Below, piece by piece: positions 1 through 4,776 of a stretch of DNA of 15,243 bases. This DNA is from DATDCV01 sp036524155. GTDB lineage: Bacteria > Verrucomicrobiota > Verrucomicrobiia > Limisphaerales > UBA8199. The DNA lies in NCBI GenBank assembly GCA_036524155.1, contig DATDCV010000473.1, positions 1 through 15,243 of the forward strand, in the 5' to 3' direction. Both the position numbers and the translations under genes were made by a program. Each line of letters starts with the position of its first letter. The first letter of the stretch is position 1. The notes beneath the pieces were generated by a model, which saw nothing but the letters and a program-made list of their open reading frames with translations, did no database searches and was not told the DNA's origin.

Positions 1-578
1 GCGAAATGGGGAGAGCCGATTTCCTCTTCTCCTTCGGCAACCAGCACGAGGTTAACCGGTATTTTGGGGCCGGCGCCGCGGATCGCGTGGAGCGCGGCCA
101 ATACCGCCGCCTGCGGTCCTTTCTGGTTCACGGCGCCGCGCCCCATCATCACTTTGCCCAAGCCGGGCTTGTCCACCAGGGCGGCTTCCCACGGCGGTGA
201 CGACCACTCCGCCGGGTCGACCTGCTTGACGTCGTACATGAAATAAAGACCCAGGGTGCGAGCCGCTCCGCCATCGAGCGTCGCAAAAATCCCCGGCTGC
301 CCGTCAGTGGGAACGCGGGTTGCCTTTTGAAACCCGGCCTCGCGGAGCAGTTGGATGGTCAGCTCGCATCCTTCAGAGACGCCGCGGTTCTCGGCGGCGA
401 TCGACGGTTGATGGATCCATTGTTGCAGCCGCTGAACGGCCTCGTCGTGTCTCCTTTGGATCTCTTTGCGAATGGCTTCCAGGTCCGCTTGCGCAGCGCG
501 CCCTGGGTCAGGGCAGGCAAAGGCGAGAGCTGCAGCGGTGGCTCCTTTGACGAATTGCCTGCGATTGATGGCTGTCAT
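1..578 (-). CDS. M20-family metallohydrolase-like protein, N-terminal part (runs off window)
   Basis: The first 192 codons of a gene that continues past the left edge. The start is the ATG at 578-576. Residues 6-11 (RRQFVK) followed by an Ala-rich stretch form a Tat-type export signal. The mature part follows the M20/M25/M40 peptidase layout: a YDV..VDP..W..PP segment (about 115-129), a GRGA..QKGP segment (147-155) and AEGEEEIGSPH (181-191), the usual place of the catalytic and metal-binding glutamates. Family members are zinc exopeptidases or amidohydrolases acting on dipeptides or acylated amino acids. Two positions are unusual: the His of the usual HYD motif is Met114, and the Asp of the usual GRGA.D motif is Asn151. 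No strong Shine-Dalgarno is visible. Family assignment is firm; substrate and catalytic competence are not. Confidence 0.85.
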   Translation of the reverse strand, partial: MTAINRRQFVKGATAAALAFACPDPGRAAQADLEAIRKEIQRRHDEAVQRLQQWIHQPSIAAENRGVSEGCELTIQLLREAGFQKATRVPTDGQPGIFATLDGGAARTLGLYFMYDVKQVDPAEWSSPPWEAALVDKPGLGKVMMGRGAVNQKGPQAAVLAALHAIRGAGPKIPVNLVLVAEGEEEIGSPHF

Positions 579-693
579 GCGAGTAATCTGCAACCATCGG
601 AGGCCGGCGCAAGGCGAATTCAGCCCCTAAAATGATGAACTTCCGCAGAAGCGGCTACGGCACCGAAAGATCAGAGACTCCTGACGTCGTCTC

Positions 694-1152
694 CTACAAT
701 TCGGAGGGCGAACCGCCAGTGGGGGCCACCGCCACCGCCACTTCGCTGGTGGCGGCGGGTGCGGCAGAGCGAGGGGAAGGCCCAACCGAGCGCCAGTGAA
801 GTTGGTCCTTCCCAGGCTGCCTTGGTGCTTTCTCAATTCTCATTACACTTAAGGGTTTTGATAATTGATAAAGCCAGCTCCCTGACAGCAAGTAAAGCCC
901 TCCGCTGGAGGTGATTGCGCCGATTCCGGAAAGCCGTTTGAGAAAACGGCCCGCTGGGGCGGAGGTGATGGCAAATTGGGCGGCCGTTTTGACCAGAGAA
1001 GCCCTGGAGACTGGCGCCTTGGTGATGAAGCGGTCGAGGAAGTCTGTGTTGATGGTGAGTTCTTCCTGGGTGGGGGCGAGGGGGGCTGGCAGCAGGGGAC
1101 CGCTCTGAGGATGGCCGAGTTGCTGGTCGATGTCGTTGTTGATGCTGGTCAT
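694..1152 (-). CDS. hypothetical protein, possibly degraded at its 3' end
   Basis: I do not recognise this protein. From the ATG at 1152 down to about 850 the codons have strongly C/G-rich third positions and a natural-looking composition (starting MTSINNDIDQQL, later LDRFITKAP, then Ala/Leu/Gly-rich weakly hydrophobic segments), which suggests real or recently real coding sequence. After about codon 105 the codon use becomes AT-rich, and then the frame runs through a repetitive proline/alanine-coding stretch (about 694-800) that looks intergenic, so the annotated C-terminus is probably not native. The open frame also continues a few codons upstream of the ATG without another start. It could be a small hypothetical gene or a decayed remnant. 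No motif, signal peptide or clear membrane segment supports a function. Confidence 0.35.
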   Translation of the reverse strand: MTSINNDIDQQLGHPQSGPLLPAPLAPTQEELTINTDFLDRFITKAPVSRASLVKTAAQFAITSAPAGRFLKRLSGIGAITSSGGLYLLSGSWLYQLSKPLSVMRIEKAPRQPGKDQLHWRSVGPSPRSAAPAATSEVAVAVAPTGGSPSEL

Positions 1153-1508
1153 AAAATCGGTCTGTTGGCGCCACCACTCTGGTCCAGCGCACGCGCAATT
1201 TATAGACCCGGTTTTGGCGCGCGCCGGCGCGTGCCGACAACGAATTCGCGCGGGTTCGCTTCCGTTCGCGTCCGAGACGCTTTATTTCGCGGAAGAAAAT
1301 GGCGGAAAATTGTTGACAGGTTTTGGGCGCATTTCGGGGCGGGCAGGTGGAGGGAGCGAGATTGGCCAGGCAGATACGGGCTGGGACGGGGCGTTTACCG
1401 ATGTATAGTTGAGAGGCCTGTCTTGGGAGCGATGGGAAGGATGGGAACAATGTTTGGGTTCGGGACGACCAGTCTGGGCAGAACTCCCGCCGCTGCCGTT
1501 AGCGATCC
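1153..1508. other. 356-bp stretch with no supportable gene
   Basis: Open frames exist on both strands, but they have arginine/proline/glycine-rich shadow-type compositions and no recognisable motif. A GC-only palindrome (CGCGCCGGCGCG, about 1220-1231) lies in the middle. A TATAAA-like hexamer reads leftwards around 1200, roughly 45 bases upstream of the hypothetical gene, but I find no matching -35 box. I see nothing else. Confidence 0.5.
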
Positions 1509-1670
1509 TCAACGGTCGACCGGGCTTCTCACGCCCAACCCGGGCTTCTCCATCACATAAGTATAGATTTGCGTCGGTACCACGCTGGCGTGCCCTGACA
1601 ATTCCTGGTGCATCACCTCGCTGACCTGGTCCAACAGCTTGAGTTTGGGATTAGGAATGAACCTCTCCCG
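1509..1670 (-). pseudogene. intI: integron integrase (IntI) remnant, catalytic core deleted
   Basis: One minus-strand frame ending at TGA 1511-1509 reads NPKLKLLDQVSEVM (from 1652), which matches the extreme N-terminus of many integron integrases (usual form NPKLKLLDQVREVM). It continues directly into QELSGHASVVPTQIYTYVM and then EKPGLGVRSPVDR, matching the extreme C-terminus (usual form QELLGHxDVSTTxIYTHV...GVRSPLD), including the active-site His and Tyr regions. About 20 N-terminal and 35 C-terminal codons remain of a protein normally about 320 aa. The core-binding domain, both catalytic arginines and the IntI-specific insert are missing. There is no ATG, GTG or TTG in frame upstream before a stop at 1694-1692; an ATG at 1720 is in another frame. 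It cannot encode a working recombinase. Position and orientation next to attI are those of a true intI. Confidence 0.85.
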
Positions 1671-1727
1671 CGGCTTTGATGTATTTGCCCTTCAAATATA
1701 TGAGGCCATTTGTCACACATGATCTTA

Positions 1728-1746
1728 TTGACAAGGGACTTGTCAA
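1728..1746. promoter_or_regulatory. 19-bp perfect palindrome between intI remnant and cassettes
   Basis: TTGACAAG-GGA-CTTGTCAA: two 8-base arms with a 3-base spacer. Each arm begins with TTGACA, a consensus -35 hexamer, so the element could place -35 boxes facing both ways, towards intI and towards the cassettes. On the plus strand the hexamer 17 bases further on is TAAGTT, only a weak -10. It may be a repressor operator over the integrase and cassette promoters, where integrons often have LexA control, but it does not look like the CTGT-N8-ACAG LexA box of gammaproteobacteria. The sequence is certain; the role is inference. Confidence 0.5.
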
Positions 1747-1809
1747 CAGCTAAGTTTTAAACCTGACGCCAAACTTTACGTCTATTATGACGCCGATTAA
1801 TTGTTAGCA
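1747..1809 (+). other. attI: putative attI region with insertion core GTTAGCA (1803-1809)
   Basis: This non-coding stretch lies between the intI remnant and the first cassette gene. It ends in a core-like heptamer GTTAGCA at 1803-1809, whose reverse complement TGCTAAC opens the first attC at 2342, fixing 1804 as the first base of the first cassette. Two copies of TGACGCC (1764-1770 and 1788-1794) could be integrase-binding direct repeats as known in attI sites, but this is speculative. The upstream limit is arbitrary. Confidence 0.6.
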
Positions 1810-1822
1810 CAATCCACGCACC

Positions 1823-2326
1823 ATGTACTGCATTTCTGAAAAAGACTCCGTGCAGTTGCTAGAGAATGCACCTCAACCTTCGATGACAATGCCGAGCCAG
1901 GAGATTTACGCAACCGGTGATCGGCTGCTTCTGGCTTATCACGTCCAAGACGCCGGAGGGGATTACGCGGAAGCAGTAGCTCACGATCTGGGGACACGTA
2001 TGATCGGTTTTCCAGTGGCAGTAATTACCTTCCTGGACCCTTACGCCCACACGTTCTGCCCTCCTGGGGCTGAGATGCTTTCGAGGCACCCGTTGGCGGA
2101 GCGCGGTCTGGAGCCTTTTAGCGTTTATGAGGTGCATGATTCCTCGTGGATCAGGCACTTGGCAGCGCTTAGTCCCGCTCACCGAGTAGATCGGATCGCC
2201 TCGGCGAGGCACTACGTTTTCACATTCTACGACCATGTCTTTGAATGTGTCGCGGGAGGATTCAATTGCGTCCTCCGGTTTGGGAGCGTTAGAGAAGTCC
2301 TGCGGTCCGTCCTGAAGGGATCCTAG
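1823..2326 (+). CDS. cassette 1: uncharacterised 167-aa protein
   Basis: Single ORF of the first cassette, starting 14 bases after the attI core and ending 16 bases before the first attC. No Shine-Dalgarno is evident. I recall proteins of this general type, unnamed and of unknown function, with the same central pattern HPLAERGLEPFSVYEV (89-104), then SSWIR (107-111) and a RHYVFTFYDHVFECVA stretch (129-144) that looks like a beta-hairpin core. No signal peptide, transmembrane segment or catalytic motif is apparent, so it is probably a small cytoplasmic globular protein. Full open length and location inside an intact cassette argue for a real gene. Function unknown; any tie to immunity or toxin-antitoxin roles would be a guess from context. 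Confidence 0.8.
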   Translation: MYCISEKDSVQLLENAPQPSMTMPSQEIYATGDRLLLAYHVQDAGGDYAEAVAHDLGTRMIGFPVAVITFLDPYAHTFCPPGAEMLSRHPLAERGLEPFSVYEVHDSSWIRHLAALSPAHRVDRIASARHYVFTFYDHVFECVAGGFNCVLRFGSVREVLRSVLKGS

Positions 2327-2341
2327 AACAATGAGAGTCTG

Positions 2342-2431
2342 TGCTAACCACCGCAGGCAGCGGACCCCGCGAGTCCGTCCTGTTTGCATATTACGTCAGT
2401 GGCGCGGGGCCGCTGCTGCGGGACGTTATGC
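2342..2431 (+). other. attC: attC site 1 (end of cassette 1), 90 bp
   Basis: Outer heptamers TGCTAAC (2342-2348) and GTTATGC (2425-2431) enclose an imperfect inverted repeat. CCGCAGGCAGCGG (2351-2363) pairs with CCGCTGCTGCGG (2410-2421), leaving one extra G unpaired in the left arm. After an unpaired A, CCCCGCG (2365-2371) pairs with CGCGGGG (2403-2409). Unpaired bases on one arm are the hallmark that sets strand choice in attC recombination. The ATG of the next gene lies inside the right core. Confidence 0.88.
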
Positions 2432-2889
2432 GGCGTAGTCGTAGCAAACGGGAAACGCTCCTCGCCAAGTCCTTGCAGGAGTTGGAAGGCGACTTCTGGG
2501 GACCAATCGGTGCTGGCGAGACGCATCTGATTCGCGAGTGTCTGCGGTTGCGCAAGGTGCCCTTGTCACAGCTTACCGACAGCAATCTAAGACTTCTGAT
2601 TGGCCAGCAGATCGGCCTTCAGCATCTAGTGCCTTTGGCCTTGGAACGACTCAAGACTAACCCCTGGTCGGATTCCCTTTACCCCGGCGACCTACTTGCT
2701 GCCGTGTTGCGAGTAGACGCCGAGTTCTGGAGGGGCGAGCCTGCTCTGCTGGCTTGGGCCCTGAGCATCGCCCACTCTGCAGTCGGCGATTGGGAGCAAC
2801 TCGGGGGCGGCCCAAAATCCCTGACGGGCTTCCGTTACGTCAAGAAGTCGCTGGCTGAACTTGAGGCAAAAACCCATGAGAACGCATAA
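2428..2889 (+). CDS. cassette 2: CdiI-type contact-dependent inhibition immunity-like protein
   Basis: A 153-aa protein. I chose ATG 2428 over the GTG at 2341 because the upstream extension lies entirely inside attC 1; this ATG sits in the attC right core (GTTATGC). The TAA stop lies in the left core of the next attC. The sequence matches, as I remember it, the family of 'contact-dependent growth inhibition system immunity proteins' (CdiI_3-like): LRKVPLSQLTDSNLRLLIGQ (41-60), QIGLQHLVPLALERL (61-75) and YPGDLLAAVLRVDAEFW (85-101). Members bind and neutralise a cognate CdiA C-terminal toxin in the cytoplasm. No toxin gene is visible here, so this would be an orphan immunity gene, which may protect against neighbours' toxins. 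No signal peptide or membrane segment. Family call good; cognate toxin unknown. Confidence 0.8.
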   Translation: MRRSRSKRETLLAKSLQELEGDFWGPIGAGETHLIRECLRLRKVPLSQLTDSNLRLLIGQQIGLQHLVPLALERLKTNPWSDSLYPGDLLAAVLRVDAEFWRGEPALLAWALSIAHSAVGDWEQLGGGPKSLTGFRYVKKSLAELEAKTHENA

Positions 2890-2973
2890 CTTTTGCTTCA
2901 GTGGATGCGCCGATTGCGCCCAGGTTCCAATTCGAGCATTATCGGCGGCGCACCACTGAGCGTCACGTTAGCT
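2884..2973 (+). other. attC: attC site 2 (end of cassette 2), 90 bp
   Basis: Outer heptamers GCATAAC (2884-2890) and GTTAGCT (2967-2973). Inner arms: GCTTCAGTGG (2895-2904) pairs with CCACTGAGC (2953-2961) with one extra T unpaired on the left, and GCGCCGAT (2907-2914) pairs with ATCGGCG plus GCGC (2941-2951) with a small bulge. GCATAAC is the exact reverse complement of GTTATGC, which opened this cassette. Confidence 0.9.
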
Positions 2974-2981
2974 GTCGCCAC

Positions 2982-3362
2982 ATGAATGTCTCGCACAGAA
3001 TTCCGAGAGATCGCAGGACGCCGGGCCGTGCGTGCGGCCACGTTTCCTTCGTTCTCAGATGGCCCAGCGGCACGACATCTGGACGAGACTGGTATCGCAA
3101 AACGCTAACCTCTATTATACGCATGTTCTCAGGCGAGTTGGAGCGCGTTCCGCCAGCGGAGCGTCCGTTGGCGACAGCGACATTCAATGCCGCCGTACGC
3201 AAGGCGGGAGGTGGCGAGGCATGGGTTCGGCTCGCCTCCTGGTCTGGCACACAGCCGGTGGAAACGTTCTTTCAGGCAGCACGGGTCGCATGGCGAAAGC
3301 TCCCGAAGGAGGACGACGAGCACAGGAAAGTGGTGGTTGATGACGATGTTTTTAACAGCTAA
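2982..3362 (+). CDS. cassette 3: hypothetical 126-aa protein, reading frame of N-terminal third uncertain
   Basis: The start is the first ATG after the attC 2 core (9 bases downstream), and the TAA stop is built into the left core of attC 3, as in cassette 2. I do not recognise the protein. From Met47 (3120) onward it reads like a normal small soluble protein (MFSGELERVPPAERPLATAT, then NAAVRKAGGGEAWVRLASW, and a C-terminal acidic/basic tail KEDDEHRKVVVDDD). The first 46 residues are Arg-rich and less convincing. In the next frame an ATG at 2986 opens a 40-codon ORF of more natural composition (starting MSRTEFREIAGRRAVRAATF) that stops at 3108. A frameshift between the two frames near 3085-3105 would join them. 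It is either an intact unusual gene or a frameshifted cassette gene. Confidence 0.5.
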   Translation: MNVSHRIPRDRRTPGRACGHVSFVLRWPSGTTSGRDWYRKTLTSIIRMFSGELERVPPAERPLATATFNAAVRKAGGGEAWVRLASWSGTQPVETFFQAARVAWRKLPKEDDEHRKVVVDDDVFNS

Positions 3363-3446
3363 CAACTGCGTTCAGGCGACGCCGGATTACGCCTTTCTGT
3401 TTATCGTTGCTCAAGTGCCCGGCGCGCCTGACGCAGAGCGTTGCCA
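3357..3446 (+). other. attC: attC site 3 (end of cassette 3), 90 bp
   Basis: Outer heptamers AGCTAAC (3357-3363) and GTTGCCA (3440-3446). CTGCGTTCAGGCG (3366-3378) pairs with CGCCTGACGCAG (3425-3436), leaving one unpaired T in the left arm. AGCTAAC is the exact reverse complement of the GTTAGCT that opened cassette 3. The arm sequence resembles classic attC arms of chromosomal integrons. Confidence 0.92.
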
Positions 3447-3485
3447 TGACCGAATTTATTCAGACTTGTAAGGAAATTTTGCACA

Positions 3486-4262
3486 ATGGATATCCCACGG
3501 ATATTCAACATCACAGAGAGTGCTCACCGCATCCACAACCCGATCACAGCCGAAAAGCTCGCCACTCTCGGCGCGGCGCTGCGTCTGGAATTGGGAGACC
3601 GAGTGCTCGACCTCGGCAGCGGTTCGGGGGAGATGCTGTGCACCTGGGCACGCGATCACGGCGTCATCGGCCTCGGCATCGACCTGAGCCAGTTGTTCAC
3701 CGAGCAAGCGAAACTCCGTGCTGTAGAACTCGGCGTCGCCGATCGAGTCAAGTTCATCCATGGCGATGCTGCCGGCTATGTCGCTGACGAGAAGGTCAAT
3801 GTGGCCGCCTGTGTCGGTGCCACTTGGATCGGCGGGGGAGTCGCCGGCACGATCGAGCTTCTGGCGCGGAGCTTGCGCCCGGGAGGCATCATCCTCATCG
3901 GCGAGCCCTACTGGCGGCAGTTACCGCCGACGGAAGATGTGGCCAAGGGGTGTCTTGCCAACTCAATCTCCGACTTTCTCATGCTTCCAGAACTGCTCGC
4001 GTCTTTCGGCCATCTTGGCTACGACGTCGTTGAGATGGTTCTGGCTGACCAAGACGGCTGGGACAGATACGAGGCGGCCAAATGGCTCACGATGCGCCGA
4101 TGGCTTGAAGCCAATCCCGACGACGAGTTCGCGAAAGAAGTTCGAGCCAAACTGACCTCGGAACCCGCGCACTACGCCGCTTACACGCGTGAATACCTGG
4201 GCTGGGGTGTGTTCGCGCTGATGCCGCGGTGCGTTGGACACGCAACTGAAGTTGGGTGTTAA
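3486..4262 (+). CDS. cassette 4: class I SAM-dependent methyltransferase
   Basis: A 258-aa protein. The start at 3486 is supported by AAGGA 10 bases upstream; an earlier ATG at 3446 in the attC core is in a different, non-coding frame. Rossmann-type motifs are clear: motif I VLDLGSGSGEM (40-50), acidic end of beta-2 GIDLS (64-68), motif II region FIHGDA (90-95) and post-motif LRPGGIILIGEPYW (130-143). The C-terminal part (about 189-245, DQDGWDRYEAAKW ... TREYLGWGVFALM) resembles a group of small-molecule methyltransferases annotated only as 'SAM-dependent methyltransferase'. It transfers a methyl group from SAM, presumably in the cytoplasm; the acceptor cannot be predicted. It is the last cassette gene and converges on atpC. 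The last ten or so residues after MPR look like read-through, so the native end may have been altered. Confidence 0.9.
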   Translation: MDIPRIFNITESAHRIHNPITAEKLATLGAALRLELGDRVLDLGSGSGEMLCTWARDHGVIGLGIDLSQLFTEQAKLRAVELGVADRVKFIHGDAAGYVADEKVNVAACVGATWIGGGVAGTIELLARSLRPGGIILIGEPYWRQLPPTEDVAKGCLANSISDFLMLPELLASFGHLGYDVVEMVLADQDGWDRYEAAKWLTMRRWLEANPDDEFAKEVRAKLTSEPAHYAAYTREYLGWGVFALMPRCVGHATEVGC

Positions 4263-4288
4263 TGAGATGGGGGCGGTGGGCGTTGAAC

Positions 4289-4316
4289 CACCAACGATAG
4301 CGCTCAGGCAGGGCGG
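4289..4316 (+). other. attC: attC left arm remnant after cassette 4
   Basis: CACCAAC (4289-4295) followed by GATAGCGCTCAGGCAGGGCG resembles the left arm of attC 3 (AAC...GCGTTCAGGCG). No complementary right arm or GTT core appears in the following 90 bases, which run into the atp operon. The heptamer is also not the complement of cassette 4's core (TGGCAAC would be expected). Just before it lies GTTGAAC (4282-4288), a perfect GTTRRRY match without a partner. Best read as a truncated or decayed attC. Confidence 0.45.
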
Positions 4317-4317
4317 G

Positions 4318-4341
4318 CCGGGGGCTCGCGGCTGGCCCCGG
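4318..4341 (-). terminator. GC hairpin just downstream of atpC
   Basis: CCGGGGGC (4318-4325) can pair with GCCCCGG (4335-4341), with one bulged base and a 9-base loop, starting 5 bases after the atpC stop codon. It lacks a U-tract in either direction, so it may slow transcription or protect mRNA 3' ends rather than act as a classic intrinsic terminator. It lies between two convergent genes. Confidence 0.4.
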
Positions 4342-4345
4342 GGGA

Positions 4346-4744
4346 TCAGTGGTGGGGACGGCGTTTGACTTTGAGCTGGGCGAGAGAGTGAGCGAGGGAA
4401 GCGTGCACCAGGGTGTGCTCTTCGGGGGAGAGTTTCTCTTTCAGGCGGGCCTCGGCCCGGGCGCGGGCCTCCTCGGCCTTTACCTCATCAATCGCGGACT
4501 CGTTGGTGGCGAACACAGTCAGGATCGCGACGCGGTCGCCCGTGATCTCTGCGCAACCACCGGTCACGAGCAAGCGTTCTTCATTGGGCCCGCGGCGGGC
4601 GATGATTTCACCCTCGCCGAGTAGCGTGACGAGCGGGACGTGGTTGGGCAGGATACCCATCTCACCCTCGCGGCCGGGGAGGGTCACCATATCGACCTCC
4701 TGGTCGTAGACCTGGCCTCGCGGCGTGGTTATTTCCAGTTTCAT
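4346..4744 (-). CDS. atpC: ATP synthase F1 subunit epsilon
   Basis: A 132-aa protein, normal for bacterial epsilon. The N-terminal beta-sandwich is typical: MKLEITTPRGQVYDQEVDMV, then LPGREGEMGILPNHVPLVTL (22-41), the signature segment of the family. The C-terminal part (about 88-130) is an alanine/glutamate/arginine-rich helical pair (EARARAEARLKEKL) that in this family can move up against the catalytic head and inhibit ATP hydrolysis. Last gene of the operon, 32 bases after atpD. No Shine-Dalgarno is obvious upstream of ATG 4744. It is part of the central stalk with gamma, linking the F1 head to the c-ring. Confidence 0.97.
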   Translation of the reverse strand: MKLEITTPRGQVYDQEVDMVTLPGREGEMGILPNHVPLVTLLGEGEIIARRGPNEERLLVTGGCAEITGDRVAILTVFATNESAIDEVKAEEARARAEARLKEKLSPEEHTLVHASLAHSLAQLKVKRRPHH

Positions 4745-4776
4745 AAGGCAGGGAAGGTTGAGCGCGAGGTCACGAG

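Larger units (their letters stand above)
1509..4316 (+). mobile_element. relic integron: broken intI, attI-like zone and four gene cassettes
   Basis: The order is canonical for an integron. An integrase remnant reads away from the array (minus strand, 1670-1509), followed by a short non-coding zone and then plus-strand cassettes each ending in a folded attC site. Using the G/TT cleavage point of GTTRRRY cores, the cassettes span 1804-2425 (622 bp), 2426-2967 (542 bp), 2968-3440 (473 bp) and 3441 to about 4315. Each carries one main ORF. In the first three, the 7-base core that starts the cassette is the exact reverse complement of the first 7 bases of that cassette's own attC (GTTAGCA/TGCTAAC, GTTATGC/GCATAAC, GTTAGCT/AGCTAAC), as expected if each cassette was once a circle. 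The fourth lacks a complete attC. The flanking genes are all on the minus strand. Confidence 0.9.

Noticed and set aside
976..1560. Plus-strand ORF of 194 aa across 976-1560
   Set aside because: It runs antisense to both the hypothetical gene and the intI remnant, with Arg/Gly-rich composition and no motif.
2341..2427. N-terminal extension of the immunity-like gene from GTG 2341
   Set aside because: The extension lies entirely within the folded attC 1 site; the ATG in the attC core is the natural start.
3407..3787. ORF overlapping attC 3 and the methyltransferase, including an ATG in the attC core at 3446
   Set aside because: Beyond the first codons it is an Arg/His/Pro-rich shadow of the methyltransferase frame; ATG 3486 has a better ribosome-binding site and starts a clear Rossmann protein.
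1509..4316. CRISPR array or tandem repeat explanation for the repeated 90-bp sites
   Set aside because: The sites are not sequence repeats of each other; they share structure and core motifs with different arms, separated by full genes, which fits attC and not CRISPR.
4289..4369. A complete fourth attC ending at GTTTGAC (4363-4369)
   Set aside because: The sequence before GTTTGAC does not pair with the left arm, and it lies inside atpC coding sequence.
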